Assembly (NCBI RefSeq): GCF_963966145.1
Contig: NC_091051.1
Coordinates: forward strand, 12,462,001-12,526,000
Length of the DNA: 64,000 nt
Reading direction: 5' to 3'
Source: Tenebrio molitor
Lineage: Eukaryota > Arthropoda > Insecta > Coleoptera > Tenebrionidae
Below, piece after piece: positions 14,201 through 26,058 of the stretch. Each line of letters opens with the position of its first letter. Within the stretch, counting starts at the first letter, position 1. Below the pieces are notes generated by a model. The model was not told the origin of the DNA. It saw only the letters and a program-made list of their open reading frames with translations, and made no database searches. Position numbers and translations under genes: made by a program.

Positions 14201-17200
14201 TTTTTCACCGTATTTGCAAAAACTTTTTGCCAAGCTTTTGATATCCAGGTAATGGCATTTGGGACATTAATATCCTTTAACAAAGCAGTTGCATTCCCAG
14301 ACAACTCCGTGCAAGAAGTTATATGCCGTAGGACAAATTGCCGACGGTATTTCACTTTGAAGTTCTGAACAATCCAGTCATTGGGGATTATACATCAGAC
14401 TAGCAAGAAGATGTACAGTTTGCAAGAAAAAATAAAATGTTTATGTCCTCTAATTAAAGATGTGGATTTGGTCATTATTTTTTAAGTCATCCACGATGTT
14501 CTATTAGTGGAAGATTCTCCTTCCGCGAAAACATTTGGACTGGAATAAGGAGTTTCACTACACTTTTCTGGCTTTTAAGAAGTGTTCCTTTCTGACGAGA
14601 CTTGATTTTCATTGAATTTAATTCCAAATCTTACTTAAGAAGTTTGTTGGTAACTTAAGATCACCAGCCAAGTTTTGTTTTCTCCACATCCTCACCCTGA
14701 ATTTGATATTTAAAAAAAAATTCTCGTACATCTCAATTCGATGATTGAGTCTAACAAATGTTTACCAAAAGAGATTTAATTTTAATCTTATTGCTGCAAC
14801 TCCAGAAAGTGTACAAAATATCCATAATGAAGAATAGTTGAGACTCTCAAGGTTGTATTTTAGTGTCCGAATCAGAGAATGTTTATTTATTTGCATTTCT
14901 TATGTAGCAAATCAGGTGCATAATTTAAAAAAAATCGAAACAAGAAGGTATCAACGACAGAGGTGTGGAATATCCTTCACGAGAGGTCGCAGTGTCTGCA
15001 TTTTTTCTTCATTTAAAACTAACCACTTTACGAGAGATTTTGGGTTTGTGTACATATTTAATTTGAAGAAAAATTATTTTTATGAAATATTACGTGAGAA
15101 TATAAAAATAAACACCATAAAAATATCGTAAATGTGAGCGATCGGAAGGAAGTAAACAGAATGTTTACTCGTCGAAAGTACATAAAGAACTGACACGAAT
15201 TACTTGTACGTTCCACCAGAAGCCTTCCTGTAACTGTATTATTCATGTTCGGTCAGCGAAATCATGTAATCTTATAAAGAAGACCTTATCGGAAAGGGAA
15301 CACGGAAGAAAAACTCGATAAATTTTTCAGCAGACATAGATAAAATATCTTGCTTGTAAGTTAATTGATCTTATCTGCACCAGTCAAGTTTCCATTTAAA
15401 TTTACTTTATTTGAAAGGTTTAGTATTGTTAAGATTATGTTAAAATGTGGTACGATAACGAGAACATTCTTGACATTTCCACGCCCCGAATCTATATTGT
15501 CCAGATATGGAAGTTTATTGTGAATAAGTCGTTGTTAAAAATTCCGTTTGTTCAGCACGTGCGAGTGCAAATCATATTTACGACATTTTGAAGAGCCCAT
15601 GGTTCAAAACAGATGATGCGGCACAAAGCCCTCTTCAAGAAAGCCAATGGGGTCCAATAACAAATTTGTCTGTCATGTTGTTTTCAAGCCGGGAAAAATG
15701 ACCAGCAGAATCTTACAGTTCGGTGAAGTGAACTCCGACCAAAGACCCACCTCGATACATATCCACGTTCCGCTGTCAAACGGATGAGCTGATAAATGCC
15801 TTCTTTAACTGACCCTTGCCACCAGCGCACGAAGTTTATTTGATTTCGTTCTAAACGACACGACATGATCCCCGAGACGAGCCCCCACGCTTTTCGATTT
15901 TTGGCAGCGCTGGAAAATTGTCAACTTTTTTGCTCGCCAAATGCAACAGTTGTGTGTAAACAGAGGTCGAATTAAATGCCTCTTCAGCATACATCATTGA
16001 TTTATCGCAGCCAGCATAGGCAATAACGCCCACATCGCCGCCGTTAAGAGCGGGAAACCATTTTAATGCTCCAGCGTGGAAAACGTCGGAAAACTTCATA
16101 TCTAAGCCATACAGTGTCGGTGAAAATCGTTATTTAAAACCCGCACCCACATCACTGACCCAATTCCGTTTTCTTCAATTAATGGGAATTTGTCCGCAGG
16201 ATATTAGTACGAGCAATCAGTTACACGGTCCACGGTCTGATTCCTGCCAGTTGTGTCTTCGCCGATCGCTACAATCGAGAAGAAGTCGTCAGGTCTTTGG
16301 GTAAAGAAGTTAACATTAATCCACCCTTAACTCTGGGACAACTTCCCGATACGCCGGAGGAACTCCTAAAATTGGATCAGGTAAGTAAAAAGTTCGCCTG
16401 GAGTGTAACTGAAATGTTCGTGTCCTCGCTCCTCGCTTAAATCAAAAACAATAAGCGATATGTTTGCATATTTGTGTTTTGTTTTAATTCGAAAAATGTA
16501 AATGGACCTTTTGTTTTGTTTCCAAATATTGTTACAAGAATCGAAAGCGATCCCAAACAGTATCGATTGGAAAATGTAAAAAACAATTTTTGTCGCCCCG
16601 AAGCAAAGCACTTATTTGGGTTAAATCTAAAGTAAACCAAGTGTCCGAAGAAAAGTGGAAAGTGATAACTTGAAGGGATAAGCTTTCAGAGTTGATGGCA
16701 CGGAAACTCTTAAATTAAAATTTTTAAACCTAATCCTGTGTGTTTCTAATTTCGCAGTTAAACCACTTCCGAGCCTCCTCTACCAGTTTTGGCCAATCCC
16801 GTGGTTTTATTGAGCTCGTGTGTTCATTGCAAAACAATCCGTTTAATTATTCATCCAGTTCCGGCTGCAAAGATATTCCGTTTGCGTCTCGATCAATTCT
16901 AAACTGTTTCTCGACTCATCCAAAATACAACACGACACACAAATAATTAATAGCGATTGATTTTTTTATAGTTGTGACATTCCAGCTGACTTACATGTGA
17001 GTAATAGCGACGGAAGGAAACGAAAAGTGCTGTAGGTACCTGTTCGGCTTTGGCCAATGAAAAATTTATGACGTAATTCATTTCCTTTAATTTACGACGT
17101 GAGCGAAAACATCGCGATCAATTTTTCCAGGTTTGAGGTAGAAGCGGAGTTTCTTTCGGTGCGAGACAACCGGAAACATAAAATAAAGTACGATATTTTT

Positions 17201-20200
17201 CGAACACATCGTGCATCGTGTAGGTTGTGTATTTTAGGATTTAGAGCACTCATTAGCTTTATGGGGCTTTTACGGTTTTAATTCGCGTCGTGTGTGGTGG
17301 ATTTGGAAGAAATATGATAAAGAGGGATCAAGTGATTAGGGGCGTTAGTGAAATAGATTTTTGTTGAAGGTGTTCATAAAATCGGAACTGAAGGTGGGCG
17401 TCATTTACGTGAAAGAAGGACAATACACCGAAGAAGAGATACTAGACAATAACGATAATTCGCTACTGTTCGAGGAGTTTCTGCAGATTTTCGGTGAGAA
17501 AGTGCGTCTGAAGGGCTTCGATAAATATAAAGGGGGTTTGGATACGGTGCACGATTTAACAGGTGCTTCTCGTTTCGTTAACGTTGCGCAAGCTGAAGTT
17601 GGATGATTTTAGGATTATATTCGGTTTACACGAACTGGCGGAACATAGAAATTATGTTCCATGTTAGCACCTTGTTGCCGTACGAAAAGCACGACCCGCA
17701 GAAGCTGCAGAGGAAGAGGCACATAGGCAACGATATAGTGTGCGTCGTGTTTTTAGAAGCTGATAACACGTCATTCTCACCCGCCTGTATCAAAAGCCAC
17801 TTCCTCCACACCTTCATCTTAGGTGAGTTTGTTTTGTTTCCCTTCTCACTCCGAACAAATATTAACTTTTGTACTTGGGAAATATTCAATCAATTTGGGA
17901 AATTGAAAAATGTTTCTTTTGCCCGAATCCAATATATAACTTGTTAAAAGTCGTTTATAAGAACCTGAACTACGTCGAAAGTTTCAGTGCGTACTTCTCC
18001 TAGAATTAAGAGGAAGCCCACTCGATATGAAGTGTCAGTTGTTACTCGAGATGAAGTTGGTGCCTACAAGCCTTATCTATGGGAGCAAAGTGTTTTCGAC
18101 AAGGGACCGATGTTTAGGGAGTGGCTCCTCACCAAGATCGTCAACGGGGAAAGGGCCAGTTACTCGGCGCCCAAGTTCGCCAGGATGCAAGAAAGGACGA
18201 GGTCTCAGATGCTCGAGGACATCGTCGCCAACTTGCAGAACCACGCAGAGACTGGACAAATTCCAAAGCCTTATAGGAGAGGTGCGTCCACATTCTCTAT
18301 TTTTTTCATCCACGACGTGCACCTTACATTGTCAGATGCGAATTCTCCCTCACTGTTAAGACTGCGACCGGACAAATCCCACAAAATCCCAGTACACCGG
18401 AGACGTCCAGATCGGCTTTCATAAATGACACTTATTCGGTCATCCCCAAACAACTCGCCCGACTCTTGTACTTTTTGCACTTGTTACTTTATTTTTCCAA
18501 CAATTCAACCGCTCTCGCTACTTTCTATAGAAAATCCGATAAGGAATCGACTGTTTCGTTGCTGAAATAACAACGACTTTATTATGTCGAGAGATCGAAA
18601 GATTATCTATTATTCTTGCATTTTTATGATCTTTCGATCCAGCTGTTCCTGTCGTGGACGGAGTATTCTCATTCTCTTCCAAAATTCATCTCATTTCACT
18701 ATAATTTAGCCAAACGAGCTTTATCGGCACCTCATAAATAACGCCTTTTTCTACTTCAATAATTATTAATTCAACCTTCTTTGAAAGTCAAAAGTCCATA
18801 ACATCAAAGAATCAACTTTTGCAATACAAACTTTTAACCATTCGAACTTTATATTTACGTTAGTTGGGTTCTTTTCATCATTTGTAAACGTTTCATTTAT
18901 GCTTTGCTCTTTTTTTCGTACATCCTCTGCGTAATTTTCTTTTTCGTGGTCGGTCATTAAAAATATATTGCCCTATGTATCAAAAAATCATGTAATTTCG
19001 TGCACATCCGATCCGTTATATTGTAAATAGCCACACACAAATCGTGAACTCTATAACTTAATATAGTCCAATTTTTTTTACCCTTTTGCGATGACGTCAT
19101 TATCTAGTAACTTTACGTATGTTTGAGCTAGGATCAGAAACAAATTTGAATTGATCATAAATAACTATAAATGTGTCAAATTTGTTGACAATTGCTTCGA
19201 AAGTTTATGTTTGTAATCAATGTAATATGTGAAAGAAATTAAAAATTGTCAAATTGACAGAAGCATAAAATAACCTCAAAGTGACCATTACTAAATAAAC
19301 GTGCCTTTTTTTTGTTTTTTTCTGTTTCTGTCGTTTCAGTTACGAGAAAGCGAGGAAGGAAATCGTGACGTCACCTCAAAAGGGTAAAAATTGGACTATA
19401 GTAGTTTATTTAACGAGTTCGTGTGTAAATTGGGCTTTTTTGGCCAATTTTAAAGGACCACGAGTGCCAAAAAAGGCCCAATTTACACAAGAACGAGGTG
19501 AATACAACGTTTTTTTGTTCGGCGAGCCCCTTAAAGGCTCCAAACCGCTTAAAATATTTAAAATTAGCTTGAAATTTCGTTTTGACAAGTTGTGACATTT
19601 ATCAGAATCCGCTCACACAGAAGAAATTTCTCAAATTCTGACAGTGTCGAACAAAAAAAAAATTTAAATAAAGGCATAAAATTGTTGTCTTTTAAAGACG
19701 GCAATAATAAAACGTGATCAACAAAAAATGAGATAAGGGGGCTGTGGAAAGCAAAATTTCTAAAAACGGTCGCCGTACTTTGATAAACTGTCACTTGTCA
19801 GTTGTGACATTTGTTTGAAATTTTTACATGAATTTTATTTAAAAAATGGTTTTTACTTGAAAATAGAAAATGTTCATACCAGAATTATTGTACTTTCGAA
19901 ACAAAAACGAAGAAAATGATGAACGGGCTTACCATAGACAATTTTGTTGGTTGACATTTCGACAAAAATTTGTATTTGACTTTTGTACAGTTTTTGGTTG
20001 CAAAGAAAACGGGAATAGAAAATGTTCCTAATAATGTAAATTTGGTTTTGTTCATTTGTCAATTAATTGTCTATTTGACTACTTGGCAATACTAGAGTGG
20101 TATATAAGAGAAAGTAGGCTCGATCCTGGTTCCTAGGAGTGTTTGAGAGTTAGATTTTGAGTTGGCAGCCTGGTTTTCACAAAATTTGTGAAGTTAATGC

Positions 20201-23200
20201 AAGCAAATCTAAATAGTTAACATAATATTTATATTTTATTTTCACTCCAGAAACCTGACCTGACCTGACCATAATTCTAACCTATCTCTCCTGAGAAAGT
20301 TTCATTCAGACAACAAAAAATTGAAAAAATGTGTCAATTTTATTCTGACAGTTCCCGTTTTTTTTTTGCAACTGACAAATGAACAAAACCAGATTTACAT
20401 TAGGAAAATTTTCTATACCCGTTTTTTTTTTCAACCAAGTGTGCTTATTAGTAGACTGAATGTTTTCTTTTATAGGTATAAAAAACGAGGTGTTTTTCAA
20501 ATCAAGAACAAACTGGTCGCTATAGTTGTAACAACTGTGCAACTTAAAATATTAGCGTATTTATCGTACTTACTGAGATGAAGTACCATATTGTTAAAAC
20601 AAGATGATTTGTGAATAAAACTGAATAATTTGTGAATAATCTGAGAGAGAAAAAATCACACTAATTAATATAGATTGCAAGAAATAGTAAAATAACTGAG
20701 TGGTTTTCAACAACAAAATTTGAATTCAAAGATATATCATGCAGATTTCCTAAAACACATAATAAAACTTGAATTCGGTTTTCCTTTTCAACCCACTATT
20801 TTTGCTTATAATCTCCCTAGTAGATGAATTATTTTCGAGCTCACGAATGCTTTTGTTGTTGTAGAAATAAGCACGAATCGCAGACAAATACTTTATTTTC
20901 GAACAACAAAATCAAAAGTGAAAAGCGAGAAAAATTTTACGGAAACTAATTGACATGTACGTGGGAGATTCTCCAAGAAAATCGCACGCCAACACCAAGT
21001 AATTACTCGTGAAAATGTATTTATTTTAAACGTAAAATTTCCTGTTTTCATGGTAACAGTAACGTAAGAAAATGTTTTGACCAATGGCGTACACGAAAAA
21101 ATTTTTTGTTGCCAACCGAAGAAAGTTCTCGTTAGGAGCAAATCTGTTTGTTTTTTATTGTGGCAATATTTTTTTTAAATCTGCTCATTCTTTTCTACTT
21201 TTATCCTAAAAGATGAGGTTCATTAGCAACGAAACAAACATAACTCGAACAAAAGTTTAGTGAAACTGGAGTAAGAGTTCCAGTTAAGAGTCCAAAAAGT
21301 TTCTTGAAACTATCGCACGGAGAGTGAACCTGAACGAAAAGTTTCCTTAATTTGCACGGCGACTATTAACGGTTATGTTTTCAGGATCGTGGCGGCCTAT
21401 TGGCCACATGAGACCCTCTTCGCCCTTATTAGATAGTGTCCGTGATCAGTTCGAAGATTACGATCAGATAGCGAAAGACTTCACCAGGATGTTCCTGAAC
21501 ACCGAAGCCAACACGTTGGCAAACGCCCAGTTGTTCGACGTGGTGTTCCTCGTCGGTCAATCGAAGCAGAAGGCCAAATTAGTGGGGGTGCGAGCAATTT
21601 TGGGAGTACGCAGTCGAGTCTTCCAAGAAATGCTGTACGGCATCCAAACAGGTTTCGGTTCGCCTCAAGTGCCCGTGGCTGAACTATTAGCGAGGCCAGT
21701 TCCGACTCTATTGAGTCCCCAACAAAGTAGACCGAAAAGTAGCAACTTCTTACAAGTGCCCGATATCGAATCGCCCCGGCCAAAAAGCGTTCCTAGCTCG
21801 CCCATGGTCAAGAGGGCGTTCTCCAGATTAGGTACCATCACGGCGGGCTGGGGGAGGTCGATAAGAAAACACAACGCGCAGCAACTCTCCGCCGAAGACA
21901 AGAAGAAGTGGGCGAGCAGCCAGGACTGCTCGAGTAAGTCTTCTTCGCGACGAACAGCAGAAGTTCATTCTGACACTCCCGCACGTTTGCGGAGTCTCAG
22001 AAGCAGCTTCCGTGCCGATTAATTCGTTGTGCTCGGTCTGGAAATTAGCGTTGGGTTTTTCAGATAAGGAAGGAAAAGACAAGGAAGGTAAAGACAAACC
22101 GACGGCGGCCCAACTGCCCGTACCGAGGCTAAGCGTGTGCGCAGATGCTCAAAAAGTCGATAGAGCCAAACTGGCACAGACTGAATTTTCTATTATCGAA
22201 TTCGATCCAGACACTTTTCGGATACTGTTAGATTATTTACACACCGGGTCCTGTCCCCTCACATGTTCGACCATTCCAGGATTGATTTGCGCAGCTGAAC
22301 ACTACGACCTTCCTGAACTCCTCCAAGCTTGCTTCCACCACGCCAAACAATTCCTCAGGATAGAAGTCGTAAGTTGGTCGAATCGTGGGATCGCGAAATT
22401 TCTCACGACAATTCCAGGTGTGCTGTATGTTATGTTCCTTGGAAAACTACTACTGGAGATACACTTCCGCGTCAGAGTTGGTCAACATGATTCTAGCATT
22501 CGTCGAAACTCGCGCTTACGCCCTCTTCACCACCACGGAATTCCTCACGTTGAGCGAATCGATGGTTCAGATGATCATGTGCAGGTAACTGTCGACTGTA
22601 CACCGCACCGATGAAAAACGCACGTTTTTCTGTTGTTAGGAATCTCGAAGTTCCAGAAGTTAGAAAATTCGAAGCGATGTTAGCTTGGGCGCGGCACAAG
22701 ATTCGTACTAAAACTTCCAGTAAATTGGATGCCAAGTTAGAATTTAAGTGCATTATGGAACGTTTGGCTAGGGATTTGAAGCTGTACAGAATATCGCCTC
22801 AAGAACTCATCAAGGTTTGTTATTCGCTAACTAGAATCATTCCGCAGGCTGAGATCCACGCCTCGGACATACGTTAATCGACATCTCTCGTATTAACGAA
22901 ATCCTTTGAAAGCTCGCAGCGCTGAAACGTTTATGAATTTTTTAAAAGTTTCGCAGAACCATTAAAACTTGCCAAAACTTTCTCAATATTTTTTGTACAC
23001 ATCACATCACTTTCGAGTAATTGATAGCGCAAATACTCAAACCTCTCACATCTTCGCTTCTCAAACTCCATATTCTTTCGACACTCGCGCAAATTTTAAT
23101 AGAATCCAAATCCTCAAAAAGGTAATAGAAACTGTCATCTTTGTCCGTGATCTGCAGCATAATTACACGTTACGCTGCTTGAAACGCTTCCCTAAACTTT

Positions 23201-23617
23201 ACTACACATGTAAAACCCCGTATTAGTGTAACAACACGACACAATTTGCCGGGAAATCTAATTTAGCACAACACAATCATTTTATGGCAAGAGTCGTAGC
23301 TTAAAAGCTGATATAATTCGAATTTATATTGCTCCAACTGTAGTGTTCTCCATCTTGCTCGGTAATGAATATGAAATCGATAACTAACGAATCCTGACAC
23401 TTTAAAACTGATAAAATATGACGCGATTTAATTTTTGTTTCAGGTGGTGTTACCGTCGAAGGCCATCAAAAACGAGCGTATTTTGGAGACGCTCATGTTC
23501 CAGGCGAATTCCGGTATGTATCGGATACAGGACTCGTATATAAAAGAGTGCACCCAAAGACTGCAGAAGCAAGACTCCAGATTTTCGGAATGGGAGTCGT
23601 TCGATTACAGTACATAA
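2278..23617 (+). CDS. RapGAP-BTB/BACK protein (Rap1GAP domain joined to 'serine-enriched protein' family BTB), 5' partial
   Basis: Eleven exons join in frame: 2278-2475, 6541-6781, 16200-16380, 17370-17562, 17613-17822, 17988-18281, 21385-21933, 22064-22368, 22418-22584, 22640-22814, 23444-23617 (TAA). They give about 894 residues plus a missing N-terminus. All junctions are GT-AG and phase-matched. Exons 1-6 resemble Rap1GAP: GYWIE, then GGLDTVHD, FHVSTLLPYE and KRHIGNDIV, the last holding the catalytic Asn 'thumb' of the family. Such domains stimulate GTP hydrolysis by Rap1. Exons 7-11 encode a BTB domain (LFDVVFLVG ... FRILLDYLHTGS) and a BACK-like helical tail, recognisable as the insect 'serine-enriched protein' (gprs) family. 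BTB/BACK proteins often dimerise or recruit Cullin-3. Exon 7 inserts a Ser/Pro-rich stretch inside the BTB fold. Whether one mRNA carries both halves is inferred from phase only; two genes sharing a locus is the alternative. Confidence 0.8.
3045..3523. mobile_element. MITE with ~77-bp terminal inverted repeats (TA target)
   Basis: The left end (3045-3121, beginning CAGGGTATTTCACGAGTGAT) is matched inverted by the right end (3447-3523). The 479-bp element has no ORF and is flanked by TA on both sides, as expected for a Tc1/mariner-type non-autonomous element. It lies in the first recognised intron of the RapGAP-BTB gene. Confidence 0.8.
4187..4805 (-). pseudogene. Coding-like relic, probably a decayed transposon protein
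   Basis: Three adjacent minus-strand reading frames (4805-4578, 4566-4369, 4390-4187) follow one another with small frame shifts, as a decayed coding region would. The translated text looks protein-like (Leu/Lys-rich) but I do not recognise a family. It sits in an intron and has no splice context joining it to the host gene. A transposon relic is the simplest inference; chance ORFs are the alternative. Confidence 0.25.
11733..11826. repeat. Two-copy 47-bp tandem repeat
   Basis: A 47-bp unit starting TGTCATTGCATTTCGAGTAT (11733-11779) is repeated immediately (11780-11826) with only two visible differences. It is intronic and its length is not a multiple of 3. It looks like a recent local duplication. 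Confidence 0.85.
14158..14560 (-). pseudogene. Tigger/pogo-family transposase relic
   Basis: The minus-strand frame 14355-14158 reads YRRQFVLRHITS ... NAITWISKAWQKVFANTVKN ... CFRKFGF. This is the pattern seen just C-terminal to the last catalytic region of Tigger/pogo (jerky-type) DDE transposases. Upstream sequence to about 14560 continues the similarity in shifting frames with stops, including a degraded version of the block that usually precedes it. The copy is fragmentary and cannot encode an active enzyme. Confidence 0.55.
19062..19400. mobile_element. MITE with ~38-bp TIRs containing TGACGTCA
   Basis: TATAGTCCAATTTTT...ACCCTTTTG...TGACGTCA at 19062-19099 is repeated inverted at about 19364-19400, ending GGACTATA. 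The 339-bp element has no ORF. TA at both edges suggests a Tc1/mariner-type target. It lies in the intron between RapGAP-BTB exons 6 and 7. Confidence 0.7.
19413..19495. repeat. Hairpin-forming inverted repeat
   Basis: The left arm 19413-19444 (containing GTAAATTGGGCTTTTTTGGC) pairs with the right arm 19466-19495 across a loop of about 21 bp. It begins 12 bp after the preceding MITE, so it may be a remnant of a second insertion. It is intronic. Confidence 0.7.
19994..20437. mobile_element. Inverted-repeat element (~70-bp arms)
   Basis: The left arm 19994-20062 (including GGTTTTGTTCATTTGTCAAT) matches the right arm 20371-20437 inverted, with several mismatches and small gaps. The roughly 310-bp interior has no ORF. 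It is probably an old non-autonomous DNA transposon in the same intron as the two elements before it. Confidence 0.55.
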
Positions 23618-25392
23618 AGACGTTGTGACTAATCCCTTTAGATTAGAAGACAATCATTGAGCAATTTCTGCATACATCATTCGCGGCATTTGTGAAATAT
23701 AAGTTGATATTATGTAACAATAACAGAAAATATATATACGCGCCATGTCAACTGGGAACAAGTGATTCATGTTTTATATGATGTTTAAATCGGTGTGATT
23801 GCAAGACAATCTATTATGAATTAAGTGTTTGCCTTGCGTGTACGATTTTTTATTCTCACAAGCAGTCCTCGGTCAATGTTTACTGTTGTTTTCGTGAGAA
23901 CTTCTTGAAATTGGCACAGCTTTACGAGTTATGTCAAGTTCTACTTAGTTGGAGCTATATTTAGTATAACGTGAGTCGTCATTACTGGAGTATGATTTTT
24001 ATTTATGTAAACCATCTGCTGGATATTCATATCAAATAATTTTGAAATTTTTTAATTGCTAACGATACTTTTCTAGAGTCATTTCCTCGTTTCAGAAAAC
24101 ACTTGGATCAATATGAATATCCAGAGGGGTAATGCCTTTGACGATTATAATATGAGTTTAAACTGTTAACTGTATTTATAGGAATCGTGTATACTTATCT
24201 GACAACATCTATTTATTTCGTACCTGTGTTGTGAATACTCGGCAGGTTACGTGGACCCTGTCTGTATAGAGACTTGTTGCTGTTTGTATTCGTGTTCGAT
24301 GTTTCATATTTGAAAAGACACAAACCAGGTGTTTGTAAGACTAAATATATTTTAATTACTCTTAGATAGCAAAAAAAAAATGTTGAAATATTTTGATACT
24401 AAATAACTAAAGGAGAAAAAAAAATCATAAATGTTTCTTTACGCAAATCTGTTCAATATTTTATTTGACAAATAACTAATAAGTGTCTTATTATGAAATA
24501 GCAGAAGTCAGTGAAAGTAAGCTAAATATATTAACATCGTTGTCAAATGTTGTCTGTTTTAACAAATCTTCATTGAATTTACTTTGTACTTTATTGTTAC
24601 CTATCTAATATGTTGATGTGAAGGTACGACTTCCCCGCCACAATTTCTAAAACCGTTCGCCAAGATGGACAGTAAGCAGTTTACCATAAACTCTCAGCAA
24701 TTTGCAAAGAAGTCGTATTTCCGGATTATGTGCTTTCGTAAACATAATATGTTTCAATTACACAGAGTGATGATACGTTCTCACTTATTCTGTTTGCTTG
24801 TACTTGTGTTGAAAACCAAAGAAATGTAATAACAAATAATGATCTAAATAGAAACACCAATATTTGTGAATGATAATTTTGTTGTAAAGATTGTTGCTTT
24901 ATCAATGTACAAGTGAATGGAATATTTCATATATTCTAAGATATTGTAAATCTTATTTTCTCAAAATAAATTTTTTTGAAGCGTTGTAAATCACTGGCAA
25001 ACCGTCCCACTTAGCTCCTCTTTATCAGACTCCACCGACGACACAAATACTCCGTACCTACTCTTTTTTTCCCATTATTAAACACATTTTCTTTATATTC
25101 ATTTCATTGTGGTAATCTTTTGTTATTATGATAAGAAAAAATTACGCACAATGAAAAAGGAAAAAAATACTTTGTCAATAATTTTCAAATATCCCGCCGA
25201 GTGCTGACGATTTTAAAAAAAGGAGAAAATACACCGAATGGAAAATTACCCACGGGAATTACGTTAAGTAACAAGACAAACAAAATAATCGAGGTTTCAT
25301 TATGTCATTTTCTTGCATCAGAAAAATATCGAAAGCTTCCGATTAAATTATTTTGGACATAACCTCAAAATTTGTGACATTTCACTAGTCAC
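23618..25392. other. 3' UTR and intergenic spacer after RapGAP-BTB gene
   Basis: AT-rich sequence with no coding content. AATAAA at about 24965 is a plausible polyadenylation signal, giving a 3' UTR of about 1.3 kb. The remaining 0.4 kb leads to the compact three-gene block. Confidence 0.5.
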
Positions 25393-25423
25393 ACATGTTC
25401 GTAAATCTGAGATTTTTAGAGAT

Positions 25424-25733
25424 ATGTTATTAAAAAACCCGAAATCGAATACGCGAAAGTGGATAAAGCGAGGTGCAGTAATACTTTTTGCGGGTGAAGC
25501 AGTCGCATTTGCAGTAAGTTACGGAATTTGGTACGGTGTCAACACCAAAAGAGGTAAAAAGGTTAAATTATCTAAACCTACGATTAGCACTATGATTCAT
25601 AGAGTATCGGAAATATTTGCACGACAATTATCCTTCCTTTTTGGAATTGTACTATAAAGTGGGCGAAACCATCGATTCTGACTGTAAAATTCGTCAAATC
25701 GACTACTCCTATTGGGAAGCTAAGAAACATTAA
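25424..25733 (+). CDS. CEBPZOS-like small mitochondrial membrane protein
   Basis: Two exons, 25424-25553 and 25603-25733, join in phase (G + AG) across a 49-bp intron and give about 86 residues. A basic N-terminus precedes one hydrophobic segment (GAVILFAGEAVAFAVSYGIW). A tail reading YLHDNYPSFLELYYKVGE and ending in a Trp-containing segment follows. This layout and the YPxxLExYYK block match the CEBPZOS family, small proteins reported in mitochondria whose function is poorly known. The stop codon is only 3 nt before the next ORF's ATG. The first in-frame ATG was taken as start. An upstream ATG at 25393 opens a short out-of-frame ORF overlapping it. Confidence 0.65.
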
Positions 25734-25736
25734 TTG

Positions 25737-26038
25737 ATGGCCATTAGACTAATAAAATCCGCACTCTGGCTTGCCGGCTTGACTACATTAGGGTACGGAT
25801 TATTTATGACATTGACCCCAAGTGAAGAAAACATTACGAAGGTAATTTTTTAGAAAATATTTTTTTTTGCAAATTAAAGGAAATTTTTCAGAATTTACCA
25901 GGATTAGAAAAGTCCCCTAACGAAATATTGAAAAAGAAACAACAGTTTGTTGATGTTTTGCAGTCTGCTGCTGATGCCAACAAACCTTTATATCGATTAA
26001 ACAAAGAAGGCATTGACAAGGAATTAAAAAAACAATAA
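25737..26038 (+). CDS. UQCC3-like complex III assembly factor
   Basis: Exons 25737-25841 and 25892-26038 give 83 residues; the 50-bp intron falls between codons. A short basic start precedes one membrane span (ALWLAGLTTLGYGLFMTL), then TPSEE and a Lys/Gln-rich tail with FVDVLQSAADANKPLYRLNK. Size, single span followed by TPxE, and the helical tail fit UQCC3, an inner-membrane factor needed for cytochrome b maturation and complex III assembly. The similarity is modest, so another small mitochondrial protein is possible. The ATG lies 3 nt after the preceding stop and the TAA lies 20 nt before the TBCC start, arguing for one shared mRNA. Confidence 0.6.
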
Positions 26039-26058
26039 ACCCCTAGTAGTGTCACAAA

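Larger units (their letters stand above)
6782..16199. other. 9.4-kb intron 2 of RapGAP-BTB gene
   Basis: The flanking exons join in phase (AG + G), so no exon is required here. The intron contains a 47-bp tandem duplication (11733-11826) and a Tigger/pogo relic near 14158. A relatively GC-rich patch at about 15600-16100 has overlapping minus-strand ORFs of no recognised family. I see no other gene. Confidence 0.6.

Noticed and set aside
15684..16099. Overlapping minus-strand ORFs in a GC-richer patch of intron 2
   Set aside because: The frames differ, no family is recognisable and no splice sites join them; possibly an old repeat, but not supported as a gene.
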